Shown in pieces: positions 1-11,254 of a DNA stretch of 64,000 nucleotides; within the stretch, counting starts at the first letter, position 1; every line of letters begins with the position of its first letter. The notes under the pieces were generated by a model. The model searched no databases and had not been told where the DNA came from. It saw only the letters and a program-made list of their open reading frames with translations. Origin of the DNA: Cladochytrium replicatum (Eukaryota > Chytridiomycota > Chytridiomycetes > Cladochytriales > Cladochytriaceae); the NCBI GenBank assembly GCA_025526935.1, contig JAHLKD010000071.1:239533-303532 (forward strand), in the 5' to 3' direction. The position numbers were made by a program, and so were the translations under genes.

Positions 1-74
1 ATTCCAATGCACTGAGAATCTTACGCTGCGCTGGCACCCTGTTTTGATTTGTTGCCCTTCTTTTTTGGTGGCAT
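1..74 (-). CDS. First exon of an unknown gene running off the left edge
   Basis: The minus strand has an ATG at 74-72 followed by a lysine-rich start, MPPKKKGNKSKQGASA. The exon ends at 25 with a good donor (GTAAGA at 24-19), in phase 2. Without splicing the frame would stop after 17 codons, so I read this as exon 1 (25-74) of a gene whose body lies outside the window. No family can be named from 16 residues; basic N-termini like this are common in RNA-binding and ribosome-associated proteins. The alternative is a chance short frame. Confidence 0.4.
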
Positions 75-320
75 TTCTTTTCTTGAACCAGAGGGTTGTG
101 GCTGAGTGCGAGCACAACTTCAAAAATCTCTCATAAATCTCACAAATTTGGTATTAGACATGGGATCATTAAGATACTAACACATCACAGAAGAGAAACC
201 AATTCACAAATCAAACATTAAAACTGCCAATACCGCACGTTGCAAACACTGGTAATCCGGCCCATGTTGATCCAGAGTCAAACGGGAGTTCATGTGCAGC
301 ACATAGGTTAGATACCAGGC

Positions 321-1198
321 TCAAGCAGAGCCTCTTGGAACCCCATTGCCGGCAGTATACACTGGAAGGTCCTCATTTCGATTGTAGTTCTGGCCGAACC
401 GCTGCAATTCATGATCGCGCTGCGCCTTGACCTCCGACGAGTCTTTCGCCGGTTGACGAATGTTCTACCAGAATGATTCAAATGAATTCACAAAGGCGAA
501 AACACCAATATCAGCTCGGCGCTCCCACCAAAGACCACATCTTCGTCACGAGTTGTCCAGTGAAGGCCCCTCCTATGAGAACCAAGATGGCGAAGCCCAT
601 ACTGTACACCAAGTACGCGAACCGGTACAAGTAGCTGTGCACGGCGTACAATAGCAGAAAGAGGATATTGATGAATGCGATGGAAGTGAAAGACGCAAAT
701 ACTGCATCGGGATGGAACGGAGTTCTTCCAGACTGGGACTTTGAGTGATTGATCCACAGTTGTCTGTAAACCATCGACGTGAGTGCTTTTTTTGTTCATC
801 TTTTGCTGAACATATATTACCTCCAACGCATGATCATGACGGTCAAAATCAAGGTTGCGAGATGCCCCGCAATTATCACCGCATCCAGAGCCATCCCGAT
901 TTGGATTGCACTCAACCGGCCTTGCACCTTCGCAGTCTCGCACAACGTCGCAGGGCTACTTAAAGAGACAGGAATGTTACACGTCGCGATCCACAAATAC
1001 AGGCTGCATCGAAAGGGAATTGGGTCAGTAAGAATGGTTCACAGAGCACATGAAACTCAACTCCCAAGCTCCATATGCGGCAAAGCCAACCGCTCCCACT
1101 CTATAGAACCAGATGTTGTTGCGGAGAGCGTCGAGAGTACCATCGAGCTTTCGAGAAAAGTTCTTGCGCCAAAGAACGTGGTCCTTCCTGGAGGTCAT
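321..1198 (-). CDS. Four-helix membrane protein, unknown family
   Basis: I build a four-exon gene on the minus strand: 1198-1050, 1003-821, 763-529 and 464-321. All joins are phase-consistent and give 236 aa. The start is the ATG at 1198 (MTSRKDHVLW), the first that leads into continuous coding sequence. The protein has a basic N-terminus and four hydrophobic segments, around residues 28-55, 80-100, 122-147 and 150-172. It ends in a hydrophilic tail rich in Q, N and charged residues and finishing GVPRGSA. The last exon is separate: reading straight through exon 3 would stop at 511, but a GTGGGA donor at 528 and the TAG acceptor at 465 extend it by 47 residues. No catalytic motif is visible. 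It is probably a tetraspan integral membrane protein of lineage-restricted type. The donor of exon 3 is the least certain join. Confidence 0.6.
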
Positions 1199-1800
1199 GA
1201 TTTGGTGGGTCTGGGAGATCGACGGAAAATTTTCGATGCATTTTATGCATTTTACAGTGTGGCTGTGGGACTCCACCAAAAAAACAGGTTCTAATGTGGT
1301 TGAGAATACAAAAATGTGGTCGTAAAGTACCGCACGACATGTCTGAGAATAATGGTCCGTGCGAACGGACATGGCAGTGGGACATCAAATGTGCAAAATT
1401 TGAGTAGTTGGCAAACCTTTTGCTGTTTGGAGAAGGCTGAAGAGTAGCTAGAATGGTGCTTGCAATTCAAGGTTTAAAAAACTTGCTCTCAGACAAAAGA
1501 AATCGCAGCAGATAGTCACTAGCAGCTTCCTGTGAGCACCGTGTCTACCCTGAATACTTTGTAGCTGCGTACTGTACCCGCCGAAACCAGAATGAATTAG
1601 TGACAATGGATTCTTGCTTTTCCAATTCCCTGTTCAAAACAAAACTTAGAAGACTAATTTATTTGGATTTGTTTGTGTTAGCTACCCATTTCGCAATTTT
1701 TGATGGTGTTCAAGATGCAGATGATGAGACGATACTGATGGGGATTAAAGCATGGAATAAGACTGGGAGACAAGCGCAGGAGCTAAAATAGTGATGTGTC
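1199..1800. other. No supported gene
   Basis: This is the upstream region of the membrane protein gene. A 63-codon plus-strand frame (1600-1791) starts at an ATG but has no recognisable composition, splice context or domain. I see nothing else here. Confidence 0.5.
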
Positions 1801-1967
1801 AGTAAACAATTGTTATCGACTTAACAATTATAACCGGCAGGTCTCTCTGCATCCCACATCGAGCAATCCTGGACGTCTCCAGTCTGTCTGTTATGTAGTG
1901 GTGTGTTATGTGTATGGTTGATAAAGTGACTGTAGTAATAAAGTCATTTTCCATGCATAATCCAACA
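1801..1967 (-). mobile_element. Solo LTR fragment, Ty1/copia-like
   Basis: This 167-bp segment is a diverged copy of the right part of the LTR at 19440-19740. Shared landmarks include 'ggcaggtctctctgcatc', 'gacgtctccagtctgtctg' and the terminal 'cataatccaaca'. Read on the minus strand it begins TGTTGGATTATG, a classical LTR start with 5'-TG. Similarity to the other copy stops at about 1801, so the other end is lost or too diverged. No flanking element is present. Confidence 0.7.
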
Positions 1968-2448
1968 ATTGGAGTGATCAGAGATTTGATCAGTACAAAG
2001 TATTGAGGAGGAGTGGTTTTACAGCAGTGTCTCTGAAGTTCGAGTTGGGAGTTAGCTGATTGTCTGAATCAGAGTCAACCTCCATGTCGTCCGAATTCTT
2101 TGCCTTAGCCGCATTGCCTTTAGGCCTTTGAGCCTTTAGCTTTGCTTTAATGTAGAAAATACATTTCAGCTGGATATGACCTTTCTGACCACAGAAGGCC
2201 CTTCCTTTGATTCGACTTCAGTCAAGTGCCAGACGCCCCATTTGACTCGCCAAATATTTGATATAACATTCTCTAGGACCACTCGTCGAATGCTTTACAA
2301 ATATTTGATTTGCCCAAATCTATTTGACATAGACATTTGCCTATTTGATTCGTCAATTATTTACAGAATTTTTGCTATTCACCAAATATTTGTAATATTT
2401 GGCACGTGCTCCATCAGGTTAGCCATGGAAAATTGGGTACAGACTGTC
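1968..2448. repeat. AT-rich intergenic tract with recurring ATTTGA/CAAATATTTG words
   Basis: No gene is seen. Between about 2230 and 2400 the words 'caaatatttg', 'tatttga' and 'tttgactcg' recur at irregular spacing, including the palindrome CAAATATTTG. This looks like a degraded AT-rich repeat. The long plus-strand frame here is driven by that repetition and not by coding constraint. Confidence 0.4.
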
Positions 2449-3430
2449 CTAGCAGAGAACACAGTGTCGAGTTGCCAGGCAACTGAATTCACTTGATCGA
2501 GGGGTTACAATAGACTGAATCAGTTTCTGTATCTGGTTCATTTCCACAGATGTCCTTTGCCAACCCGCCCTGATGAACCAATTGATGTCGTCATTTGAAA
2601 GATTGAAATCCTTGGCCAAACCTGCCGTATCCACTAATGCTCTGAAGGATACGTATCCACTACTGCTCTGAAGGATACGTATCCACTACTGCTCTGAAGG
2701 ATACGTATCCACTACTGCTCTGAAGGATACGTATCCACTACTGCTCTGAAGGATACGTATCCACTAATGCTCTGAACATACGATATATCGTGGCAGAGGT
2801 ACTGAGTGAGTTGTTGTGCCGAATCCAGTCCTGAGATCGCTCCGAGCACTACTACTTGATGTTCGACTTGAGCGTTTGGCAGATACAACAAAAATGGGCC
2901 ATAAGAACTCATTTTCGGAGAGTGTTTTGTAGTTGACATTGACGAACTTGATTGGTGGTGGTAGAGATGGCAATTTAAGGTCATGTATAAGTTCATGGAT
3001 CTTATGCATCTGGATGCAGATTCCCTGGACAACTTCATTCACCAAAAGGATAGCTGTTGGTGCTGCTGCAGGCTAACCAAGGCACGAGAACTGGTTGCAT
3101 CAGCCTTCGGAATTCTGTCAATAATTTGCCTTAATAGCTGAGAAGCTGCTTCTTGGACCGCCTGTTGATGTTGATGCCGCAGGTGTTGCTGCTTCAGAAT
3201 GACTGGGCTTTCGTTTCAGAGCAGCAAGCTCTTCTTCCGGTGCATTTGCATGTGATATCCATCTGCCAATCTCCTCCGCAGCCGCTTTCTTCTCCCTTTC
3301 CATTGCAGCAACAATCTCCCTGAACCTTGCAAGCTCTTTGTGCTCACCGTGCTGAATCAATGCACCAGCCCTGCCCAACTGATCAATTAACGTATTTTGG
3401 TATTTATTTATTGCTCCACCCCCCGCACTG
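2449..3430 (-). pseudogene. Decayed coiled-coil gene interrupted by frameshifts and a minisatellite
   Basis: The minus strand carries a succession of coding-like stretches that continue one another only by changing frame. First (about 3415-3180) is an alpha-helical charged stretch with ELARFREIVAAMEREKKAA. Next, in another frame, is ASQLLRQIIDRIPKADATSS, then VQGICIQMHKIHELIHDL. A stretch with VVVLGAISGLDSAQQLTQYL follows in yet another frame. After the tandem repeat at 2626-2777 comes GLAKDFNLSNDDINWFIRAG. At least three frame changes with no usable introns between them indicate a pseudogene. I do not recognise the family; coiled-coil content and a Ser/Pro-rich linker are all that can be said. 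It is adjacent to and opposite in strand to the vigilin gene. Confidence 0.45.
2626..2777. repeat. 26-bp minisatellite, about 5.6 copies
   Basis: The unit TCTGAAGGATACGTATCCAC plus TACTGC repeats head to tail at 2641, 2667, 2693, 2719 and 2745, with partial units on both sides. Each unit contains the perfect 12-bp palindrome GGATACGTATCC. The middle units are almost identical, so the array is young relative to the decayed gene around it. Confidence 0.95.
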
Positions 3431-3549
3431 CCACCATTCGAGTCTCCGAGTCTGCACTCGCTTCTACTTCTGGTATTGATGTCGATGTCGATGTTTTTAG
3501 TGTTTCTTGTGGTGTTGATTCAGTTTATTTCTATTCGTTTCAAAAAAAG

Positions 3550-6500
3550 ATGTCCTTCGATTCTGACCCCGTTCTCCGCTCGCTGCACGTCCAGCTGGCC
3601 ACTACCATCTACTCAAGGACCACCGCTGACTCCCCTGCCGACCTGATCGAGAATGTTACTGCCGCCGCTGACTCTGCCGACTCTGTCTCTCTTGCTGCTG
3701 CTAATGCTGGTGCTTCAGACTCCATCGTCGTCGACGTTTCTTCTTCTGCCCCCGCCAAAAAATTAGGCCCGGCCATCGATCTTGCCAGTGAAGAATCTTT
3801 CCCTGCTTTACCAGTCTCGACTGCGACTCGCTCTCCCATGCCCCCCCTCGCGTACAACCGCACCAACCAGGTCAAGGGTGGCTCGATTCCGGTTGTCCGT
3901 GCTGTTACCGAGCGCTTCGAGGTCCCACACCACCTTCAGGTATTGTGAAAGTTAAGAGTGGAGTGTGGGAGAGGGACATTCATCGGTGCAGAGAGAGGAA
4001 GAAAATTATCACGAGACAAACCGGGAGGAATCAATAGGCGGGGAGGCGTCGATATCAGACTGAATGTCCTTGAAGCACTGAGCACCCCGCAGACTCTTAA
4101 CCACGACTGTACCGAAGAACACAAATTTATAATAGTGTTCGATCACTGGACATGTCGACTATCCTATGAAGTCACGGAAAACATTCCTTGACAAACTAAC
4201 AACCTTTTGTCAATGCATAGAAACCCACTCAGTTGCATGCCAAGGCAATCTCCGAGGTTCTCCGTAATGTCGGCAACCGCACCGGTACCACCATCGAAAA
4301 AACCACCTCCAACAAGACGAAATCGATCACCTTCTTGGTCACCGGAAAAGCCGAGGCTGTTAAGCAGGCCAAACGCGAAATTATTCACGGTGTCACCATT
4401 GAGGTTTGTATTTTGCTCTTGCATTTTTGGCAATGTGTTCTCACACTCCCAGGCAGGTCAGTCACACCATGAGCATCCCCGCCTCTGTGCGCCCGCACCT
4501 CCTGGGAAAGGCCGGATCTACCCTCAAGGCTCTGACTACTCGTACTCTCACGAAGATTTCGCTTCCGAAGCCCCCGGCTACCAACGGTGAAGAGAAGGAG
4601 CCGGTCGATGGAATTATCGAGGAGGAAGAGCAGACTGCCACCATCACCGGCGACTTTGAAGGCGTCGAAATCGCAAAGAAGGAAATCGAAGCCATCGTCG
4701 CCCAGCGGGTAAGAAGAAATTTTGTGCATGTTATTTTTTATTTAGAATAGTCGTGGACTATTTTTTTTCCATTCTTCTGGGATACAAATGGGTTTTGCGT
4801 AATGATTTATCTTACAGACCAGCAAGCACATTCTTCGCATGTCGATTCCTCGCCAGTTCCATCCCTTCATCGCCGCCGAAGTCGAGTTGGCTGATGGCGT
4901 AAAGTTGGACATCCCCCCTGCATTCCTTGCATTCGGACCCACTCCTACTGAAAAGAACCTTGACGAGATCATCCTCCGTGGAGACCGTGCCGAAGTTCTT
5001 GCGGTCGCCGAGAAGATCAAAGAGAAGTACGACTACCTCAGTCGGACCTCCAAAAAGTTGATGGCCCCGGTCAAGAAGCGCCAGCAGCGCTTCCTTCTCG
5101 GTCAGCGGGGTGCTGGTTTGGACGAGATTTTCAAGGCGACTGGATGCAGTGTACTTTTGCCTGTTGCCTCGGACACCAGCGACATTGTCACGATCATCGG
5201 TCCCAATGCGAACATCATGGAAGCACTTCAAATGGTTCTGGACAAGGTGAGGCCACACAAAATATTCTTTTATCCTTGAAACATGCTGACTGCCTGTTCC
5301 ACAGTCCAACTCGATCACCTTGGAAGAGCTTGATGTAGCCGCCCTCCTTCCCAAGGGTGTTGACATTGCCGTTTTCCTTCGCTTTGTTTACATCAAGGAG
5401 CGTGCAACCCTCAAGAACATTGAGGCAACTTACTCGGTGTCTATCTACCAGCAAAGTCCTACACCTCCCGCCACCTCGACCCACGTTCTCGAAGTCCAGG
5501 GCAAATCTGCTTCTGATGTCGAAGCCGCCTTCAAGGCCCTGAAGTCCAACATCACAACCTGGGCGACTACGCTCTTCTTCGGGCAAGTCGAGATCCCTCG
5601 TGGCCTTCACAAGTACGTTGTTGGCAAAGCCGGCGCAAACATCACAAAGGTTAAGAGCAACCCGGTGTGGGGCGGCCGTCTCGTCGACATTGTCGTCCCC
5701 ACCGAGAGTGATGAGAGCGACGAGGTCATGATCGTCGTTAAGCGCGGGACGGACGGAAAGGATGCCGAGCTTGTCGAGAAGGTTCGCGGGGAGGTGCTGG
5801 CGCTTGCAAACACGCTCGCGGACTTTGTCACTTTGGTTGTGCAGGTGGACAGCAAGTACCACGGCCGATTGATTGGGTCCGGCGGCGCAACCTTGAGGGA
5901 GCTCCTCTCTGCGTACAACGACGGCGTTGTTGTCAAATTCCCCGCCTCGGCTGGTTCCGGAAAGAAGGAGGCCTCTGGTACGGCTGCTGCCAGCGCGGAC
6001 CCCAACGGAGTGACGATCAAGGGACCCAAGAAGGATGTGAAGGAAGTGAGCGACAAGATTCTGAAGCTGGTCGAGGAGTGGAAGCACATGGAGTTTGTGA
6101 ACAGCTTCTCGGAAAAGTTGGTGCTTCCGAAGGGTGTGTACCGGCGCCTGCTAAGCGGCACCGCGAGCGAGCGCAACAGCAACAAGGACGCACCGCCAGG
6201 CGAGAAGGGCAGCGTGCCATGGCTCTTCCGTGCCGTCAAGGAGCGTATTGCCGAGAAGGGCGAGTCACGCGAGGCAACAAAGCTGGAGGCCGCACTTGTT
6301 GGCGGGACCCTGCGCGTCGAGAGTGACGAAGGGTCCGAGAAGGACACGTTGACGGTGATGGGGCCGAAAGAGATTGTGGGGATTGCGCGATCGATTCTCG
6401 AGGAGCGAGGGACGAAGCTTGCGGAGACGACTTCGGACGAGTTTGCGTTGTTCGAGGCGGGTGTGCTGACTTCTGCTGCTTTAAGTGCGATCGAAGCTTC

Positions 6501-8956
6501 TGAGGAGGGTTCCGAGGAAGCGAGGAAGAAGGTGCTTCGGCGGGTGATTGGGAAGGAAGGAAAGGGGGTGAGAAAAGTTGCGGACAAGTGGAGTGTGCTT
6601 TTGAGGATCTCTGACGGGAGGAGACGTGGAGGGAGAAAAGAAGAGGGTGAGGGCGATGCGATTGGCGAGGAGGTTGAGGCGAAGGATGGGATTGTGTTTA
6701 TTCGGGGAGATAAGAAGGACGTTGCTGGTGCGAAGAAGGAGCTCTTGCAGCTTGTTGAGGAGGAGGTGAGCCGTCAAAAAAATTCCTTCCTTTTTTGGGG
6801 GTGCTGAAAGTCTGATTTCGGGTTGTTAGATCCTCCACTCACACACCGAGCGCTTCATCATCCCGAAGCAAGCCCTCCCCTTCGTCGTGGGTCGCGCCGG
6901 TGCGCGTATTAACAAGATCAAGGAGGACTCTAAGGGAACCGTCCGCACGATCGATTTTGTCGATGTCGAAGCCAGTGATGGGGAGGACGCCACGGAAGTC
7001 GAGGTGCTGCTCGAAGGCAAAAAGGCCGGTGTTCTCGAAGCCAAGAAGAAGATCCTTGATATGGTTGACGAGAACGTGAACGTTGGCACTGTGAACGTCA
7101 TCATTCCGTCGTCGTTGCACAAGCTCGTGATCGGACCTTCTGGATCCCGCATCAAGAAGCTCATTGACTCGCACGGCGGGCGGGACAAGGTCAACGTTCA
7201 GTTCCCGCGTGCGGGTGCTGGTGACATTGTGAGCATCAAGGGACAAGTGAAGACGCTCGAGTCTGCTCGGGCGGGCGTGATTACGATCTTGAAGGAGGCG
7301 CTGAAGGAGGACGGCGTCGAAGTGAAGGGCGCCGTGCCGGTGTTTGGGGAGGACGAGACTCTTGTTGAGGAGAAGGTTGTGCTTGGCAAGGGTGATGTGC
7401 CGAGGGCGGGCGCTGTTAAGGAGTGGATGGGACGGTATGGAGTTGGTTTGTGGGTTGAGGAGGATGGATCTGAGACTGTGCTGAGGATTGCTGCGACGGA
7501 GGACTCTGCGATCGAGGCGGTGAAGAAGGAACTTGCTTCGCAGACCAAGTCGTCCAAGACTGTGGAGGTGCCTTCTGGGCTGCTTGAGTTGCTCAAGGGC
7601 AACGGAGCGACGCATGAGATCCACTTGTCGCTTGTGAACGACGCTGTTAGGCGTGTGCGTGGCGAGTTCAAGGTCCAGGCCGACCTTGACAAGGCTGGGC
7701 AGCGCGGGCAGGCCGGGGGAGTTGTTGTGGTTCGTGGCGAGCCGACAGCGATTGGAAAAGCTGCAGAAGCTATTTCGACAGCTCTTGAAGGCTTGGTGGG
7801 CTCTGGCACAGTCACTGAGATTTCGGTTCCGTCCGAGCTTCGGCCGCACATTATTGGCCGGGGTGGTGGGATCATCACCAGAATTCGGGAAGGCTCTGGT
7901 GCTCAGATTGAGATTTCCAAGGCGCGGGCTGGAGAGGCTGTTGCGACCATTGTGATCCGTGGTGACGACGAAGCTGTTGCGAGGGCCAGGGAGATGGTTG
8001 AGACGATTGTGAAGGAACAGGAGGAGAGGAGGGGACGGGAGGCCGCGTTCAGCGCACGCAAGGCACGGGAAGGAGCTCCCGCTGTGCCAGCGCGTATCGA
8101 CGACGATGCTGGTAGCGCAAGCGAGGTTGGTGGGCAGGGGGTGCCTACGCCTGTTCCCATTGCCGAGCCTGCTGGTCTGGGCGAGCGCACCGTGCCTGGA
8201 CTCGCGTCGACCGCGAGTGGACGTAAGAAGGTTATTGCAGTCGAGAGCGTGGAAGCGACGCGCGAGATTGTGAGGACGGCGACGACTTACGGGAGCGCGT
8301 ACTGGGCAGGATCTGATTCGAAGGGGGAGAGTGCCGGGCAGTGGTTGGAAGTTGGGGGGAAGAAGGGGAAGAACGCTGGTGCAAAGGGGGATGATGAAGA
8401 GGAGGTCGTCGGTGCACCTGCGCAGGTTCCTGGGTCCGCAGGTGCTTCGAAGAAGAAGAAGAAGAACAAGTCGAAGGGAGCGAACGCGGAGGAAGCATTT
8501 ACGCCTGCTGAGGTTGTGGGCGAGCCGACCGTGGCGGCTGTCGAAGTGCCTAAGTCTGTTGATGCGCCTGCACCTGCAGCGCCTGCCGAATCGACTTTAG
8601 CGGAGAAGAAGAAGAAGAAGGGCGGCGCGAACGGAACCGCGACGGTTGCACCGGCTGCAAATACACCTTCACCTGCACCACCACAGGCTGCGAAGGCGGC
8701 ACCGGCCGCTGCACCAGCGCCTGTTTCCGCGCCTGCGCCAGTTGCCGACGAGGACGGATGGGAGACTGTGAACACGGTGAAGAAGTACAAGGCAGCGAAA
8801 GTTGCGGCGGCATTCGTAGAGGAAACAGCTGTGAGCAGTGGTGTTGATGGTGCATCGGGTGCCACGAAGAAGAAGAAGAACAAGAAGAAGAAGAAGGCTG
8901 GTGCTACTGGCGGAGCTGGCGAGGCGGCGAACGGAGGCGAAGAGGACTCTGAGTAG
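3550..8956 (+). CDS. SCP160: Vigilin / Scp160-type multi-KH RNA-binding protein
   Basis: Six exons (3550-3939, 4233-4403, 4457-4708, 4818-5246, 5305-6765, 6830-8956) join in phase and give 1609 aa. I chose the ATG at 3550 (MSFDSDPVLRSL) because it opens the conserved N-terminus; upstream frames start in low-complexity sequence. The body is a long run of KH domains. Canonical GXXG loops are seen as GKAGS, GQRGA, GKAGA, GSGGA, GKEGK, GRAGA, GPSGS and GRGGG, and other copies have degenerate loops, as is typical of vigilins. After the last KH domain, about 290 residues are disordered and Ala/Pro-rich with several lysine blocks (KKKKKN, KKKKKK). Family members bind mRNA and ribosomes at the ER and nuclear envelope and affect translation, mRNA stability and ploidy. 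Size fits (yeast Scp160 1222 aa, human vigilin 1268 aa), with the extra length mostly in the tail. Confidence 0.93.
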
Positions 8957-9954
8957 ATTTCTTGGGGTGATTTGGACGGCTGGAACAAAAGCAGGGCAAC
9001 GGTTTTGACTATTTCATATTTTCGTTATGGAGGGGGGGTACAATGAGTGGCCCAATGGGATACAGATTTTATGAACACCACCACCAGAAAGGGACACGGT
9101 TTCTGTTGATCGGTTGATGATTTGGAAGTGTTGTATTGAGTACAAGAACAAAAAACCAAAAAGAAAACACCCACCTCTTTTGGTAAAACAAAACTCTCTA
9201 TTCTGGATATTTCTGTGAAATACATGTGCTTGTCAAAGAGCAGACCAGGGCGGGATGGAAACATGAATTGAAATCCGTCTGACCAAGCGACTTTTCAGCA
9301 ACAAAAGAGGGTGCAAAATGTGTGTAACCACAGTTGATACTATCACTAGTGCAGCAGCTCTGTGGCAGTGTTGTCCTAGTTAGTTAAACTAGTACCAGTA
9401 GTGGTAGCAGTATAGATATGTCGAAGCCGCTGAGGGCGAACACCAACTCTTCCAAACGTGGTGAAACAGGGGTTGGGACCTCTAAATGCTGTTTCGGGGA
9501 CCGGAGACAGATAGGAAGAAATGATAGTTTGAGTTCAAACCTGGCTGATCTTTAGGGGATCGAGCTATTCATACATTTCGACATAAAACGAGACAAGGAT
9601 AAGAAGTTGGGAAAACTAGATAACAAGATGCATAGGGCGCTATGATGATGCCATTGCTGAAGGTGGGGAGGAAAATAAATACATGCACGAAACAAAATAA
9701 AACTGACCATGAAGAAAGTTGGGTTGTGGACAGAATCGGCATCACTCCAAGCGAATGCATGATAAAGGTGCATATCGGCGCTGGGTGGGAATAATGTGAT
9801 TTGTATGTGTTGTTACTTTTTTGCATTCCAATTAAGATAAATTGATTCTAACCAAAAGGTTCATTACAAGTTGGTCAGTTTCATGACACTACCACAACAA
9901 CTTAGTGATGGTAGCGTTTCAGACGTTTGCCATCGACTAAGTTCTTTAACACCT
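8957..9954. other. 3' flank of vigilin gene; no supported gene
   Basis: This holds the vigilin 3' UTR and AT-rich spacer. The minus-strand frames here (9025-9264, 9552-9826) are hydrophobic by chance composition and have no splice or domain support. Confidence 0.5.
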
Positions 9955-10332
9955 TACCCTTACAATATTTGAGCTAAAATGTTCCATTCTTGTTCAGTTC
10001 TACTATCTTGTATGGGTGTCTTGAGTCTCTTTTGACGGATGTGTTCCAGTTTAACATCATGTTGTTCAATCAACTGGCTTTGTAGTTTCAATGTATAATC
10101 TCCGATTTGATAATTTCATACATTTGGGGTACATTCTGCTCAATTTTCGCGTGTATCGTATCATTCTATCGTATCCCCGCATTCGTTCATCATCCATTTG
10201 CATAAAAGTGTTCCACCAGTAAAGTTTGTTGTCCAAATTCTTGAATTCGGTTTGGGACAGATAGTTTGATGCCATAAACATACTCAAATGGTGATACGTG
10301 TGTAATTGGATGTGCCTAAGTTCTATAGACAT
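9955..10332 (-). mobile_element. Ty3/gypsy pol C-terminal relic
   Basis: On the minus strand a stretch with DERMRGYDRMIRYTRKLSRM is followed, after a frame change, by YQIGDYTLKLQSQLIEQHDV and a glutamine/lysine-rich end that stops near 9958. The layout of a helical region followed by '(F/Y)xxGDxVL' resembles the region downstream of the integrase core in gypsy-type polyproteins. It is frameshifted and isolated, so it is a relic. The family call rests on one motif. Confidence 0.35.
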
Positions 10333-10639
10333 GTCACATAGAGTACAGTATCTGGGTACTTATCCTGTATACAGGGATGGTCAAGAGATAACTTTCCTAA
10401 AATATGGATCAAATCTGATTAAAACGCTCAATTTGTCTGGTCATTTGTGAGGTGGTATGGTGTGGAAAACTTGTGATTTCTGTTTACCAGTCGTATTTGT
10501 TCTTCAAGTAAATTATCATCAAAGTGTGAACCATGGGACTGTTAAAATGATATCGGGCGGCCCAATTCTACAATATACTTCTGAATACATAAATGAATTA
10601 AATCAGGTTACATTCGCACTGACCTTAACAAACATGTAG

Positions 10640-10824
10640 ATTCAAAAGTCTTTGCCACTGCCCATCACGACGTTACTGATCTATGTGTCACCAAAATCTC
10701 CTCTTCAGAGAACATGGCCGACTTACTCACCAAAACTCTCGGCCGCATTCAGTTTACCAAACACCACGATGCAGATATTCGTTCTATGACATCCTTGTCC
10801 AAAGGGGGAGTCTCTATGCGCTAA
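10640..10824 (+). mobile_element. Ty1/copia RNase H C-terminal relic
   Basis: An open stretch ending at the TAA at 10822-10824 contains the standard end of copia polyproteins: SSENMADLLTKTLGRIQF, then KHHDADIRSM and SKGGVSMR. The (M)ADxLTK motif is diagnostic of the RNase H tail in Pseudoviridae-type elements. Nothing recognisable of the polymerase precedes it, so it is a 3' remnant. A polypurine tract and possible LTR follow about 200 bp downstream. Confidence 0.75.
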
Positions 10825-11021
10825 ATATCATGAGTTGGTCAACGATGTCGATTTGAGGGGAGAGAGCCAATATGCATTTTATTCTATGGTTGGGCTTTAG
10901 TTCTTTTGTGGCAAAAGACAACAACCGTTCTTCCATTTCTTTTCGCTCTATGATTCTTTATATATTTCCTAGAGCACTATGTTTAGTTTCATATCTCTAT
11001 GCTTTTACATCTGTTCAGAGT

Positions 11022-11190
11022 GAGGGGGAGTGTCAAACGTGCACATATGTGCATATACATGTATTATGTTCTACTCGAAGGCTTCCAAATATCGACGTGG
11101 GAGCGATCTGTGGCAAATAAACATCGATATATTTTGGACTTTGTTCAACATCCTTTTCAACTGAACATTATTAGATCCGATCAAATCTCT
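11022..11190 (+). mobile_element. Polypurine tract and start of a 3' LTR
   Basis: GAGGGGGAG at 11022-11030 is followed directly by TGTCAAAC. This is the usual copia layout, with minus-side plus-strand priming next to a TG-starting LTR. The LTR start contains the near-palindrome 'cacatatgtgcatat'. Its right end is not defined; it runs into the 3' end of the argininosuccinate synthase pseudogene, and the reading frame of that pseudogene appears to continue into it. Confidence 0.5.
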
Positions 11191-11254
11191 AAGTATTTTT
11201 GAAAGCACACTATAATGAACCGGCTCAGAGACCCAAGGTCTTTCTTCTGCGACA

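Noticed and set aside
2626-2777. CRISPR-like array (regular repeat spacing)
   Set aside because: Units are contiguous with no unique spacers, and the genome is eukaryotic; it is a minisatellite.
5215-7878. Several long minus-strand frames across the vigilin gene
   Set aside because: They lie opposite exons with clear KH domains and conserved splicing; high GC at third positions creates open antisense frames.
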